A DNA stretch of 64,000 bases. Origin: Sipunculus nudus (lineage: Eukaryota; Annelida; Sipuncula; Golfingiida; Sipunculidae). The position numbers and the translations under genes were made by a program. Within the stretch, counting starts at the first letter, position 1. The number at the start of each line of letters is the position of its first letter. The DNA lies in contig CM049311.1 of NCBI GenBank assembly GCA_026874595.1, positions 42,907,676 to 42,971,675 of the forward strand, written 5' to 3'. The notes beneath the pieces are model-generated. The model was not told the DNA's origin and made no database searches. It saw nothing but the letters and a program-made list of their open reading frames with translations. Positions 44,269-56,604 of the stretch are shown one piece after another.

Positions 44269-46873
44269 AACTAGACATTTCTTGCTGCAGGTGCCAGAGT
44301 ATCCCCAGACGTAGTAGGCCCCCCCCCCCCCCCTTTATGAATAGACCCCCATTTTTAGCAGCATATACTGACACTTGGCATATTTGTTTCTTCCATCTAA
44401 CAATCCACAATCTTGTTGAAGATGTTGGTCCTGTGACCTTGATCTTTTTAAAGCTGTGTCCTGTGACCTTGACCTTTGACCTCATGACCCCAAAATCAAT
44501 TTGGGTCTTGCTTTTCCAATGGGTCAAATACAAGTCAAGTTTGAAATCTATACCTCAATAAAGCAGGAATTATCATCCAGAAACTAATTTTTGGACAGAT
44601 GGCTCCTGTGACCTTCACCTTTGACCTTGTGACCTCAAAATTGATAGAGTTCTTCCTCTCTTGGCAGGAGAACTTTATGTGCAAGATGAAAGATCTGAGA
44701 TGAAATTTTTGGCTGAAAATGCATCCACATCTTTTTAAAGATGTGTCCTGTGACCTTGACCTTTGACCTCATGACCCCAAAATCAATTTTGGTCTTGCTT
44801 TTCCAATGGGACATATACAAGTCAAGTTTGAAATCCATACATCAATAAAAGCAGGAATTATCATCCATAACTAATTTTTGGATAGATGGCTCCTGTGACC
44901 TTCACCTTTGACCTTGTGACCTCAAAATTGATAGGGGTCTTCCACTCTTGGCACGTGAACTATATGTGCAAGATGAAAGATCTGAGATGAATTGTTTGGC
45001 TGAAAACACATCCACAATCTTTTTAAAGAGGTTTCTTGTTACCTTGACCTTTGACCTCATGACCCCAAAATCAATTTGGGTCTTGCTTTTCCAATGGGTC
45101 AAATACAAGTCAAGTTTGAAGTCCATACATCAATAAAAGAAGGAATTATCATCCAGAAACTAATTTTTGGACAGATGGCTCCTGTGACCTTCACCTTTGA
45201 CCTTGTGACCTCAAAATTGATAGGGTTCTTCCTCTCTTGGCAGTTGAACTATATGTGCAAGATGAAAGATCTGAGATGAAATGTTTGGCTGAAAATGCAC
45301 CCACATCTTTTTAAAGATGTGTCCTGTGACCTTGACCTTTGACCTCATGACCCCAAAATCAATTTGGGTCTTGCTTTTCCAATGGGACATAAACAAGTCA
45401 AGTTTGAAATCCATACATCAATAAAAGCAGGAATTATCATCCAGAAACTAATTTTTGGACAGATGGCTCCTGTGACCTTCACCTTTGACCTTGTGACCTC
45501 AAAATTGATAGGGGTCTTCCACTCTTGGCAGGTAAACTATATCTGCAAGATGAAAGATCTGAGATGAATTGTTTGGCTGAAAATGCATCCACAATCTTTT
45601 TAAAGAGGTTTCCTGTGACCTTGACCTTTGACCTCATGACCCCAAAATCAATTTGGGTCTTGCTTTTCTAATGGGTCAAATACAAGTCAAGTTTGAAATC
45701 CATACATCAATAAAAGAAGGAATTATCATCCAGAAACTAATTTTTGGACAGATGGCTCCTGTGACCTTCACCTGTGACCTTGTGACCTCAAAATTCATAG
45801 GGTTCTTCCTCTCTTGGCAGGTGAACTATATGTGCAAGATGAAAGATCTGAGATGAAATTTTTGGCTGAAAATGCATCCACAATCTTTTTAAAGATGTGT
45901 CATGTGACCTTGACCTTTGACCTCATGACCCCAAAATCAATTCAGGTCTTCCTTTTTCAATGGGACATATAAAAGTCAAGTTTGAAATCCATACATCAAT
46001 AAAAGCAGGAATTATCATCCAGAAACTAATTTTTGGACAGATAGCTCCTGTGGCCTTGACCTTTGACCTTGTGACCCCAAAATTTATATGGATCATCCAC
46101 TATCGGCAAGTGAGCTATATATTCAAGATGGAAAACCTAGGATGAAAGTTTGGCTTAAAATGCATCCACAGTATCTTTTAAAATGCCAGTCCATTGACCT
46201 TGACCTTTGACATCATGACCCTAGAACCTATAGGGTTCTTACTTTAGTGGGGGGCCATACATAAGTCATGTTTGAAATCCATATGGCTATCAACACTGGA
46301 GATATCATAAGAGGTGTGTGATTTTTACTATATATGGCAATATTTAAAGTCAAGGCCACTATCATAGGAAAGGTCATGACCCCAATTTAAATAAACATCA
46401 TCCCATAACCCATACCTATGTATATGCATAATATAAAAGAAATCTGTCCATTAGTTTTTGACTTATAATGCTCACAGTACTGTAAGGTGGCAATTTTGGT
46501 ATATTAAACGGCACGAAAACAAGTAAAGAATAATAGGTGGCGCCACCAGTTTCTGGAACATGACAACCCTATCCATGATCTTCCATCAACTTGATTTTGG
46601 GATAAATCCATGCAAGATTTCTTGAGATATTAAAGAATTTGTGTGATTTTCCCCAAAATTGGACCTACTCAAGGTCAAGGACACTCTCCTAGTAAAGGTC
46701 ATGACCTCATTTTAAATAGGCATCGTCCTCTAGCCATATCTATACATATACCAAGTTTGGTAAAGTTCCGTGAAATATTTTTTGGGTTATCGCGCCAACA
46801 AGATTTATATGCGGCGGCGGCGGCGGGACCGGTATGAAAACATAGTATCCCCCGACTTTGTCTGGGGATACAA
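44269..46873 (-). mobile_element. HelC copy 2 nested in HelA
   Basis: Starts aactagacatttcttgctg. On the minus strand it ends in a GGCAC...-type hairpin, spacer and CTAGTT. The right end is a cggcggcgg run, catagtatcccccgac, and its inverted partner gtctggggatacaatt. A satellite fills 44464-46210. Repeated minus-strand frames of 67-97 codons with the same peptide are satellite-derived. Confidence 0.75.
44464..46210. repeat. Hierarchical satellite, 144/288/577 bp, with DR1 motifs
   Basis: The motif tgacctt-acctttgacc recurs at 44464, 44609, 44751, 44896 and 45039 (spacings 145, 142, 145 and 143), giving a monomer of about 144. Every second monomer carries tgaccttgacctttgacct, at 44464, 44751, 45039, 45327, 45616 and 45905 (288-289 apart). 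Alternate dimers differ consistently: 'ttcttcctctc' against 'gtcttccactc', and 'aagatgtgtc' against 'aagaggtttc', so a 577-base higher-order unit exists. Copies near 46051 and 46195 are more diverged. Confidence 0.85.
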
Positions 46874-48169
46874 TTAAGCAGGCAAATACACTTTGCAAAA
46901 GTCATTGTAGATGGCGACACCTGTCTTGTGAACGAGAAAGCCATAAAAACACAGACAGGTCAGAATATCAGGCCAATACATGCAACTTACCTTGAGTCTG
47001 ATGCACGGGGCTGACCAGGCTTAGGTGAGAAAGGCTGTTGCCCCGAGTGTACTGTGACAAATTACTGGCTGAGGCTACTGCACTGAGTGAACTCTTGACC
47101 TGAACCTGGCTAGACTGAGTGAATTTTTGACCTGTACCTGGCTGCACTGAGTGAACTCTTGACCTGTTGCATAATCTGAAACAGTTGGCAGTCTGCCAAA
47201 GCTATAAATAAATCCAGGCTGACCTTTTGCCTATTGCCAAATCTGAAATAGTAGCCACAAAATTGCATAAGCTCACAGATTGGCTCCATATGCAGCCCTG
47301 AGGGGCATGACACCCATGAGGTGATCACATGATACTCATGAGGTGATCACATGCTACCCATGAGATGATCACATGCTACCCATGAGGTGATCACATGCCT
47401 TGTGCTTGGCTGCACTGACTGTTGACCTATATTTGGCTGCACTGAATGAACTCTTGATCTGTTGCCAAATCTGAAACAGTTGGCAGTTTCTCAACCTATT
47501 CAAGAAATGTACACAATCTTGGCCTGTTATGTAACTCTGCTAAAATTTATCCAACACAAACCATTTGAACAAACTTGAGAGGGCTAGCCTCTGGGATCAT
47601 TTCTGTAAAATTTGGACAATTTGGCTGGACTGTTTACAAGAAGAAGACTTTTACAAGTTTTTTTCAGCTTTTTCCTTGTAAAATCTAGTAAATGCAGATA
47701 GCAAAAATAAGATGAATCCATCAACATTTAATATGTGACAGATAATTGCATAACATTTGGGGATGGTAGCTCCTGCTATTCCTGAGAAATTATGAGTAAG
47801 TGTACAGATGATATGTAATATCATAAATCTACATTTTTTAAAAGCTTTTAAAAACATTCTTGTCAATATTTTCCTTAGATAACCTGAAATCTAAATGTCT
47901 AGAGGCATGATGTAATGGATGCTGATAAAGTGGTGCTAGGCTAAATGTATCTGCTTCACACAGCTAACATATTTGGTAAAATGACTCAATTCAATCTTTA
48001 TAATTCAGCCAAATTCATTTTTTGGAACCATAAAAGACAATTATCATAAGAATGATTCAGGGAATTATTCTTGCAAAATATTAAACAAACTGGCCTCAGT
48101 ATCATCATCAGTCGAAAAACGTTTTGTAGGTTTATAACTCATATGGGAAAATACAACAAAATACAACAA

Positions 48170-48720
48170 AATGCTTCCCATAACTCAGCCAAAAATCATT
48201 GAATCAAAACCATTTGAACAAATTTGAATTATCAACATCTAAGGATAATAAATGTGTGAGATTTAAGAATTTGGCCCAGTGGTTTTTGAGAAGAAGATTT
48301 TTGTAGCCACTAAGCTAACATGGGCTGTTATGGCATATGACTAAATTCAGCTTCCCATAACTCAGCCAAAAGTCACTGAACTGAGACCATTTAAACAAAC
48401 TTGAATTATCAACATCTCAGGATAATAAATGTGTGAGATTTAAGAATTTGGCCCAGTGGTTGTTGAGAAGAAGATTTTTGTGGCCACTTAGCTAAAATTG
48501 GCTGTTATGGCATATGACTAAATTCAGCTCCCCATAACTCAGCCAAAAGTCACTGAACTGAGACCATTTGAACAAACTTGAATTATCAACATCTAAGGAT
48601 AATTAATGTGTGAGATTTAAGAATTTGGCCCAGTGGTTTTTGAGAAGAAGATTTTTGTAGCCACTTAGCTAAAATGGGCTGTTATGGCATATAACTAAAT
48701 TCAGCTTCCCATAACTTAGC
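48170..48720. repeat. 177-base tandem triplication in HelA copy 4
   Basis: atcaacatct occurs at 48231, 48408 and 48585, exactly 177 apart, within units containing cagccaaaagtcactgaac and gagatttaagaatttggccc. Other HelA copies carry one unit. Confidence 0.8.
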
Positions 48721-49376
48721 CAAAAGTCACTGAACTGAGACCATTTGAACAAACTTCAGAAAGCACTACCCTAGAATCATTTCTGTGCGATATTAAACAA
48801 TTTGGCCATTTCGTTTCAGAGAAGAAGTTATTTGTAGCTGTCAGTGTGATACGGGCACTGATGACCCCGTACAAAAAAGGCCGATGCAGGTGGCGCCACC
48901 AATACCTCAATTTCAGATATGACTTATGTGACCAACATTGGCATAAAATTTGGTGATGATAGCTCCAGCCGTTTCTGAGATTTAAATTTTAATATGCTTT
49001 TTTGCACAGTTAACAAAGTTCAACCTCCTGTAACTCAGCTAAATCTCCGAACTGGAACCATTCGAACAAACTTGAGAAAGATTGTTCCAGGGATCATTTC
49101 TGTGAAATATTGGACAATTTGGCTGGACAGTTTCAGAGAAGAAGATTTTTAAAGTTTTTTTAGCTTTTTCCCTATAAAATCTAAGAAAATGCAGTTAGAA
49201 AAAAAATAAACAAAATCCTATATAGTTTTTTTGGATAACTGAATATTTGCAAAAAATTTGGTGATGCTAGCTCCTGCCCTTTTTGAGATAGCTATGGTTA
49301 ACGTACAGACGACGCAGGACGCACGACACACTACGGACGCCGCCGCACCATCGCATAAGCTCACAGGTTCGCTAAA

Positions 49377-51600
49377 AATAAGTATTTTAATTCAGATGTC
49401 AACCCCACATGGGGTGCAAACAGGACCAACTGTCAGCTTGGCGAGAGATAGCAGCGTTGAAGCTGCTTACAGGTTAACCATGCGCTCGTGGTATTAGGCA
49501 AATGGTTGATTGACAGGCATGGGGAAGCCGCGGTCAGTCAGCCGGGAAAGAGCTTATCTTTATTACCGGCACTTACTAATTGGCACTAATTAATACAAAC
49601 ACTTCTCCCATTCGCCTAACCCAGAAGTAAACTGTACATCGCACTCCTCCAGTCACCGAATAATGTCTATGTCATTGCCCTAAAATATGTTAGTGTCACC
49701 CAATAATGGTCCTGGCACCAAGAATATACCCAGAAATATGAAATTACCGATTGTTATTTCTGTAAAATTGACCCTGCTATACACTTTAACATTTTCTCCC
49801 AGGGTCCAACATTACATCGCCAAAACCATTGCCGAATACATTGTTCCTTCTTCTATAATATACACTCTCTTCAAACTGAACGTCATGGGTCGAAGAAAAA
49901 AAGAGCAGAATGACCGAAGATAAAATTTGCTATTTGAACGAGAGACGGCCACATACTGTTTTTATCACAAGGTTCCCCTGTCCGTAACGAAACTACCCAG
50001 AGATGACGATTCTGAGTCGTCAAGTGACGAAAACATGGAATCATTACAACCGGGAGTTCCAGCATCAGTCACCTACCGTCTGTGGCAGTGGAGGATGTAG
50101 ATAAACGCCGAGGGCGGTGCAGCAATATGGGACTGCGTTGCACGAATGAATTTTATGAGAGGAATGCGGCACCAAGTTGCACCGACGTCGCCTGCTAACA
50201 AATTTTGCGAAGTGAACCGCACCGGAGTCTTAGCTATGAGAGCGATCGGTAAATGAAGTGCGGCCGCAGCACGATTTAGTGCGTATATGACTGGTGTAAA
50301 TAAATCTAATGAGAGAGAGAGAGAGAAATATGTGTTGCTGCTAGCTATGTAGTGTCTAATATATAATTGTGAGAGGGAGAGACAAGCTGTTAATTGGATT
50401 AGGGTATATGGTAGTCTAAATGAGAGTGCAGAGTAAACAGAGTGATCGATCTTATCAGTCACTTCACACCGTAGCCCATGACCTGATTACCGATGACCGA
50501 ACCCTCGGACCAGTAAGCTCCGCCTACTTTAGTTTGACAGTTCTCCAGTTGTCATGATGCCTAAAAAAATCCTTTTTTTAACATTGATAAACCATTAAAT
50601 TCTATAATTTATAAATTGAAACCGATTCTTATCGGAACATTTAGTGAAAAAATACAACTGTCACTTGCGCTTATATCCCTGTTTACCTCTCAAAACAAAA
50701 TTTCTCTTCCCAAACAGTTTTTGGCCGTTTTCTCAAAACAGTATTTCAGGAGACTGTACGGTCTTCAGAGCGATATTTCTCAAAAATTATCGAATATAGT
50801 CTTCAAATGTTGCATATAGGTAAATCAACAAGTATTCTAAAATGTGTTTTTTTCTTTTTCCTATATCGTTTTTAGTGAGGTAGAAACACGTTATTTAAAC
50901 GAAATGAGTATTGTTAACATCACTCATTTTTTTTTTAATTTATAATTCATTATGAAAAAAAGACTATAAATATATAAAAAAAAAAATGCCTGGAGATATT
51001 TGTATGTAGTTTCAAATGATACTATATCCACACACATACCCTTTGCCAATTTTGAGATATATCCAATTAAAAAAAAATAATTTTAAATCATTTCAAGTTT
51101 TAAATTTTCAAAGTGGACACTGTTACACATTTTAAATATATCTCATCTGATAGCAATTATTCTAAGGATTCTAAATATAAATACATCACTGTGTCTAAAA
51201 TTATTATTAATATGAATTCTAAGGCTAAATTAAACCAAGGTTGTTTGACGATGATTAAACCTTAATTAGTTCTTGTGATAGAGCAGAACATTATCTGTAA
51301 ATTACATTTAATTTTATTTTTGTGATTTAATTAGTTTTATTTTAAATTGTCAGCAATAAAGCTATATTGTTGATACTGTGATTTTGTGAAGTGTTAAATC
51401 ATTGGTAATTGTTGATAAGTACAATAATAGAGGTCTGTAAGTAGCATTGGGTAAAAGATTTTTGTGACTTGAGACGCATATATATTATATAGCATAATCT
51501 GTGTTATTATATAACATAGTGATTACAGTAGATACTCGTATATAAGTTTACCTCGCAGATAAGACAAGGGTGACTGTACATTAAAAACCTTGTTTGACTA
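49377..51600. other. Unassigned DNA, possibly unique
   Basis: No domain-bearing frame. About 49380-50560 is GC-richer, with a (GA)n run at 50310-50327. A short frame from an ATG at 49885 gives MGRRKKEQNDRR and stops; another short Asp/Ser-rich frame lies near 49998-50099. These could be fragments of host exons but I cannot support a gene. About 50560-51600 is AT-rich and leads into gypsy-2. No LTR matching 57274 onward is found here. Confidence 0.4.
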
Positions 51601-51847
51601 GCTATATAGTTTAGGATGACCAGCCCAAGTTAACAGTGGTTAGGGGAGTTGAACCCTGGTGGGCATGGGGAGTACTACCCCTCTATAGCGCAGGATGAGT
51701 CATGTTACTATGGATCAGACAGGTGTTGGGATGTGGTGCCCCACAAACCCCTTGGATTTGATGGATGTGATACAGGCTAGATGGAGTATGAACCCATTCC
51801 TGAGAGCAACAGAGCCACTAAGTTAGAGACGAACACCAAAGGTACAA

Positions 51848-52256
51848 ATGACTGAGGAAAATCCTGCTCTGGTAGATGTTCCAGGAACACGAACTGATAA
51901 ACAGGTAATACAGCTTCTAGAGCAAGTTCAAAGGTTGTTGGCAAATGAGACTAGGATGCAAGAGGTTAACCGGACTGTAAATCGCCAGTTAGAGTCTTTA
52001 ACTGAGCAGGTTACCAGACTATCACAAGGGTTGGCTAGGTCAACAGTGGTCAGCTGACCCAAGCGATAGTGATACGCGTGAGGCTGAAAGGGAATAGACT
52101 CGACCCCCAAGGAAAACCAGTTCAGACTTAGGACTGGCACAACTGTGTTTTGGTTGTGGCCAACCTGGCCACTTCAAGAGAAACTGTCCAGCAGAGAACA
52201 AGAAACTACTGGATACAACCAAACCAAATAAAAGACCCAGAGGACAACCGGCCTAA
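51848..52256 (+). pseudogene. gypsy-2 gag C-terminal part with CCHC knuckle
   Basis: The first frame (51848-52057) begins MTEENPALVDVPG and is a coiled-coil-like stretch rich in Gln and Leu, ending in a TGA. Downstream in another frame CFGCGQPGHFKRNC (CX2CX4HX4C, 52146-52187) is the nucleocapsid zinc knuckle. The main capsid region is missing, since only about 400 bases separate the start from the protease. The element is internally deleted or 5' truncated. Confidence 0.7.
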
Positions 52257-52267
52257 AGGGCGGATGG

Positions 52268-52620
52268 TTGATAGAGGGTGTCGTCCAGAATGAAGTTGTT
52301 GATCTGCTGGTTGAAAATGGTTCTGATATGTCCTTACTGGACTACTTGTTCTTCCCAACTTCCATCAGGTGTAAGCTGAGGGATTTGGCTTGTGACATCA
52401 GCACTGCCTATGGAGATGCGATGGACGTCAGGGGAGAGATTGACTTGAAGTTTCAGTTGGGTAGCCAGGTATGGAATCGCACCTTTGCTATCACCAAGTT
52501 TGGTTCATGAAGGGATTTCTTGGAAATGATTTTATGCGAGATGTTGGTTGCCTGATTGACATGAAGTTAGGGATCCTACACATCCAACAAGACTGGCACC
52601 TGTTATGGGCGGAGTTGAGT
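52268..52620 (+). pseudogene. gypsy-2 aspartic protease
   Basis: VVDLLVENGSDMSLLD holds the usual D-T/S-G position but reads E-N-G, so the catalytic Asp is lost. After a frame change near 52480, GFLGNDFMRDVGCLIDM supplies the second protease motif. It precedes the reverse transcriptase in standard Ty3 order. Confidence 0.7.
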
Positions 52621-52949
52621 GACGGCTGCCGCAGAGTTGGACTTAGTGAGTCTCTTGAGGTACCACCCAGACACGAGATAAAGAGCACCTGCCTTGTTGG
52701 ACAAGCTAAGGGTTGGAAACAGCCATACGGTGGGTTTGGTGCAGCCTCTAACATCACTAGTTGAGGAAACAGGACTTTTTATGGGAACAGCTTTGGTCAA
52801 TACCACAAGGTCAAGCGTGCCAGTCACCTTGATGAACCTAGGTGAAGAGACTAAATACTTGCCTGCCGGACTCACAGTAGAGTGGTGGAGGAAGTGAATA
52901 AAATCCCTGATGCAGCTGAGTCAGTCATTTGGAGCTCCCCCACTGAAGC

Positions 52950-53760
52950 CTCCGTGCCAGAGCATTTGGAACCAATGTTACAGGAGATATCCGACAAGCT
53001 GAGTCCTGACCAGAGAAAACATCCGACAAGCTGAGTCCTGACCAGAGAAAGCAAGTACAGCGACTGGTGGCCGAATACAGTGATGTGTTCGCATCATCAG
53101 ACAGAGTTTTGGGACTCACTGATTTGGTAGAACACAATCGATACAGAGGGTTGTCCACCAGTAAAACAACATACACGGAGGTTGCCGTTAGCTTGACAGG
53201 AAATGGCAAACAAAAAGATTGATAAGATGCTCGATAAGGGCTTTATCAAGCCAAGTGACAGTCCATGGGCGAGGCCTATCGTAATTGTGACCAAGCGTGA
53301 TGGATCCACCAGGTTTTGTGTGGATTACAGGCATTTAAACGAGGTGACCCATAAAGACGCGTATCCACTACCGCGGGTGGCTGAAACTATCGATACACTG
53401 TCAAGAGCACAGTGAGTTTGTACCCTTGATCTTGCTAGTGGCTACTGGCAGGTCAGTGTGGCAGAGAAAGTTTGGTCACAGATGGCATTCACCACCAGGA
53501 AGGGATTCTTCCAATGGTGAGACATGCCGTTCAGGCTGAGCAACACCCCATCAACATTTTCCAGGTTAATGGAGCTTGTACTCCAATGACTGCACTGGGA
53601 GAGGTGTCTTGTGTATCTTGACGACATAATTGTGTTTGGTGCAGACTTTGACCAGGCTCTGACAAACTTAAAGATGGTGTTCGACCCACTGAGATCAACA
53701 AAAATGAGGCTGAAGCCCAAGATGTGATCTATGCCAGCTGAGTGTAAAGTTCTTGGGACA
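52950..53760 (+). pseudogene. gypsy-2 reverse transcriptase
   Basis: KMLDKGFIKPSDSPWARPI, FCVDYRHLNEVT, TLDLASGYWQV (first catalytic Asp) and VYLDDIIVFG (YLDD at 53614-53625) are all in one frame, broken by TGA at 53413, 53518, 53587 and 53725. Just upstream a 32-base tandem duplication (ccgacaag at 52991 and 53023) shifts the frame. The enzyme would copy element RNA into DNA; this copy cannot be made as one protein. Confidence 0.85.
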
Positions 53761-53789
53761 TGTTGTGTCTTAGGAAGGAGTGGAGTGTG

Positions 53790-54470
53790 ACCCAGACAAG
53801 ATCCAGTGTGTGCAGGAATGGAAGCCTCCAGCGTGCCTGTCTGAAGTGAGAAGCTTCCTGGGGTTCGCTTCGTATTACAGGAGATTCATACCAGGGTAAG
53901 CACACATCGCCCCACCACTAACGGCAATGACAAAGAAAAGCACAAAGTTCAATTGGAATGATGACTGCGAGGAAGCCTTGGGGCATTTGAAACAGAAGCT
54001 GACTACCACATCTGTGTTGGCATACCCTCCCCCTGAAAGTCTACTGATCTTAGACACAGACGCCATCGGGGTCAGCATTGGGAGTTGTCTCTCACAGATT
54101 CAAGATGGGCAAGAGCGAGTTGTGGCATACACAGGCAACAGCCTTACCTCGGCCCAGAGGAAATACTGCACCACAAAACAGGAGTTGCAGGCAGTGGTGA
54201 CATTCGTCAAGCACTTCAGCATGTACTTGTGGGGATGACAATTTCTGATTAGGATGGACCATGCCTCCCTACAATGACTACTGTACTTTAAGGAACCAGA
54301 GGGCATGATAGTCAGGTGGATCTCCGTACTAGATAAGTATGACTTATCATTCGTCACCGTCCTGGAGCAAAACATGGAAATGCCGATGGACTCACTAGAC
54401 AGCAGTGTACTCAGTGCAAACGGCTTGACTATTGTGCAGCTGCCACTGAGTCCAAGAATACAGAAATGAC
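53790..54470 (+). pseudogene. gypsy-2 connection and RNase H domain
   Basis: FLGFASYYRRFIPG with a TAA at 53897, then FNWNDDCEEALGHLKQKL, the first RNase H Asp in LILDTDAIG, YTGNSLTSAQRKYCTTKQELQA with the catalytic Glu, and RMDHASLQ. TGA codons at 54236 and 54275 interrupt it. Domain order RT then RNase H then integrase is the normal Ty3/gypsy one. Confidence 0.85.
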
Positions 54471-54619
54471 AACAACCGAAGTAGACACTGAGCAGGCTGC
54501 TCCATCCCACCGAATAGACAATGATACTGAGCAGGCTGCTAACTCCAACTGGTTAGACAGCTGGAGTGTTGGCGAGTTATGCCAACTCCAATCCTAAGAT
54601 CTGGGTATTGCCAAGGTCA

Positions 54620-55741
54620 GGCGCTGGACAGTGAGTGGGCGAGAAAGACCACAGTGGCATGACATATCCCACTAAGGGTGGGATCTCAAGGCTTTGTGGG
54701 GCCAATGGAGTATTCTGGAGATCCATAATGGGGCTCTCTAATGAAAGTTTGCATCCTGAGGCCAAGTCAGAAATGGTCTGTCAGTTGGTAGCTGCCACTG
54801 AGATCCGGAAAGAAATAATGACACAGCTGCATGACCACAAAACGGGTGGGCATCTTGGAGTCTCCAAGACACTCCATAACATCAGACAGGGGTTCTACTG
54901 GCCTTGAATACGAGGGGATGTAGAATGGTGGTGCAAGCAGTGCAGGGATTGTGGAGCTCAGAAGCCCAGACAGAAGAGCAACAAGGCACTGCTTCAACAA
55001 GAGGTAGCAGGCTTGCCCCTAGAAAGGATCACTTTAGACATTATGGGGCCCCTGTTGAAATCACTGTCCGGGAATCAGTACATCTTGGTGATAGGTGACT
55101 ATTTCAACAAGTGGACAGAGGCCTATGCTCTTCCTGATCATATGGCACAGACTGTCGCCAAGGTAGTTGTGGATGAGTGGATCTGTAGGCTAGGAGTGCC
55201 TCAGGTCATCCACACAGATCAGGGGAAAGACTTCGAGAGCAATCTCTTTAAGGAGATGTGCAGATTGCTGGATATACAGAAGACAAAGTGGACGCCCTAT
55301 CACCCGCAGTCTGATGGGATGATAGAAAGGTTCAACTGGACAGGGACACAGATGCTTGGGAGAGAGAACAAGCGCAAGTGGGATGATTATCTCCCATATT
55401 TGACACTGGCTTACCGAAGCACTATGCATGAGAATACTGGTGTCACACTGAACCTGATGATTTTTGGGAGAGAGGTTACCCTCCCTGTTGACATTATGGC
55501 TGGACACTCCCCCTGTGAAGGAGATGTCTCTAAGTGTCCAGTAGCATACACCGAGTGGTTGCTTGATGCCCTGGCTACTGCGTTCACTTATGCTAGGAGA
55601 CACCTAGCTCAGGCAGCTAACCGACAGAAACGGCAGTATGATCTACAGGCCACTGAACTTGGTTTCAGCGAAGGAGACTGGGTCTACTGGTTCTACCCGT
55701 TTGGTTCTGGATGGGTAGGACCCTATTGGATAGTCCAGTGA
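54620..55741 (+). pseudogene. gypsy-2 integrase, core frame largely intact
   Basis: The zinc-binding domain shows HDHKTGGHLG and, after a TGA at 54905 and a frame change, a Cys pair (WWCKQCRDCG). The core from 55013 is open for 242 codons, with catalytic residues at frame positions D9 (TLDIMGP), D69 (HTDQGKDF) and E105 (GMIERFN); the last two are 35 residues apart, the classic DX35E. WDDYLPYLTLAYRST and a GREVTLPVD segment follow, then WVGPYWIV before a TGA at 55739. This is the best-preserved enzyme domain in the window. Confidence 0.85.
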
Positions 55742-56604
55742 GTGACTGATTTGTTGTATAGGATCCAGTTATCAGCCTGATTGAAGCCAAAGGTGGTCCA
55801 TGTGGATCAACTGAGACTGTATCCGCAGGGGAATGAAGGAGAATGCCCTGTGGATTGGCGCAAACAACCCACGACCCACTGATAATAGAACCAGAGATGA
55901 GTAGTGATGGATCGGACCTGAGTTCAGAGTCGGGTGATGATTATAATGATGGGGAGACTCCCTCTAGTCCTGTAGAAGTAGTAGATGAGTAAGGGCGAGG
56001 CAAGTGCTCCCGGAAAGCTCTGGAACATTTAGACTTGTAGAAGTTAGGAGATAGTTATATAGTATAGTAACTTCTGCTATATCTGTAAATCAGACTGCGA
56101 TGATTTGCTCGAGGGCGAACCCATTATATTGTTAATTGTAGATGGCCAACCTGGAAGAGTGACTTGTTCCAGAGACCCGGCTACTGCTGAGGCTTCGGAA
56201 AGAATGATCCACAACCCAAATGTGACTCCAGGGACATAAACGGACCCACACGGATGAGATACCTTGGAGCCACAGAGCATGGTTGATAATGTGTTTAATG
56301 GACTTTATGTGTGACAAAATAATGCTTACAGTCAAGTTATTTATGTGTTTGGGTAATTTTATAATTTCTGTTCAGGGACAATGTTACAGATGTCTCTGTT
56401 TTGGTATGCAGCAGTCTTACATGTGTATGTGCAGTGCTAGCATTGTCTGTTGCTATGGCGGCATAGCCCAGCCAGTGTGTAAGGTCTGACGTGTAAACAC
56501 AGTGGTCATGCTAGTCTTGGGCTTTCTCGCCTGGCTGAGCCGGGCCAGCCCACGTGTGATCCCTGATATGTAGAAACACAGCGTTTGTTGTTCTAGATGA
56601 TTCC
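55742..56604 (+). other. gypsy-2 3' tail, non-coding or pol C-terminus remnant
   Basis: The first 240 bases still read as an acidic Ser/Asp/Glu-rich tail (MSSDGSDLSSESGDD) in another frame. The rest has no recognisable domain and is probably the 3' untranslated part of the element. The solo LTR is inserted at its right end. Confidence 0.5.

Larger units (their letters stand above)
43993..49376 (-). mobile_element. HelA copy 4, split by HelC copy 2
   Basis: Left part 43993-44268 starts acaaGGCCTACAGGCCT. Right part 46874-49376 ends CTCACAGGTTCGCTAAAAA. HelC lies in the segment that reads ctgtagaaataagtaggc in HelA copy 2. Includes the tgatcacatg minisatellite and a 177-base triplication. No gene. 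Confidence 0.75.

Noticed and set aside
44240-45414. Repeated minus-strand frames with a FKLDLYMSHWKSKT-type peptide
   Set aside because: Satellite-derived: one frame per 288-base unit, with no start context or domain.
50073-50462. 129-codon minus-strand frame
   Set aside because: Includes the (GA)n microsatellite and has no domain; not supported as a gene.
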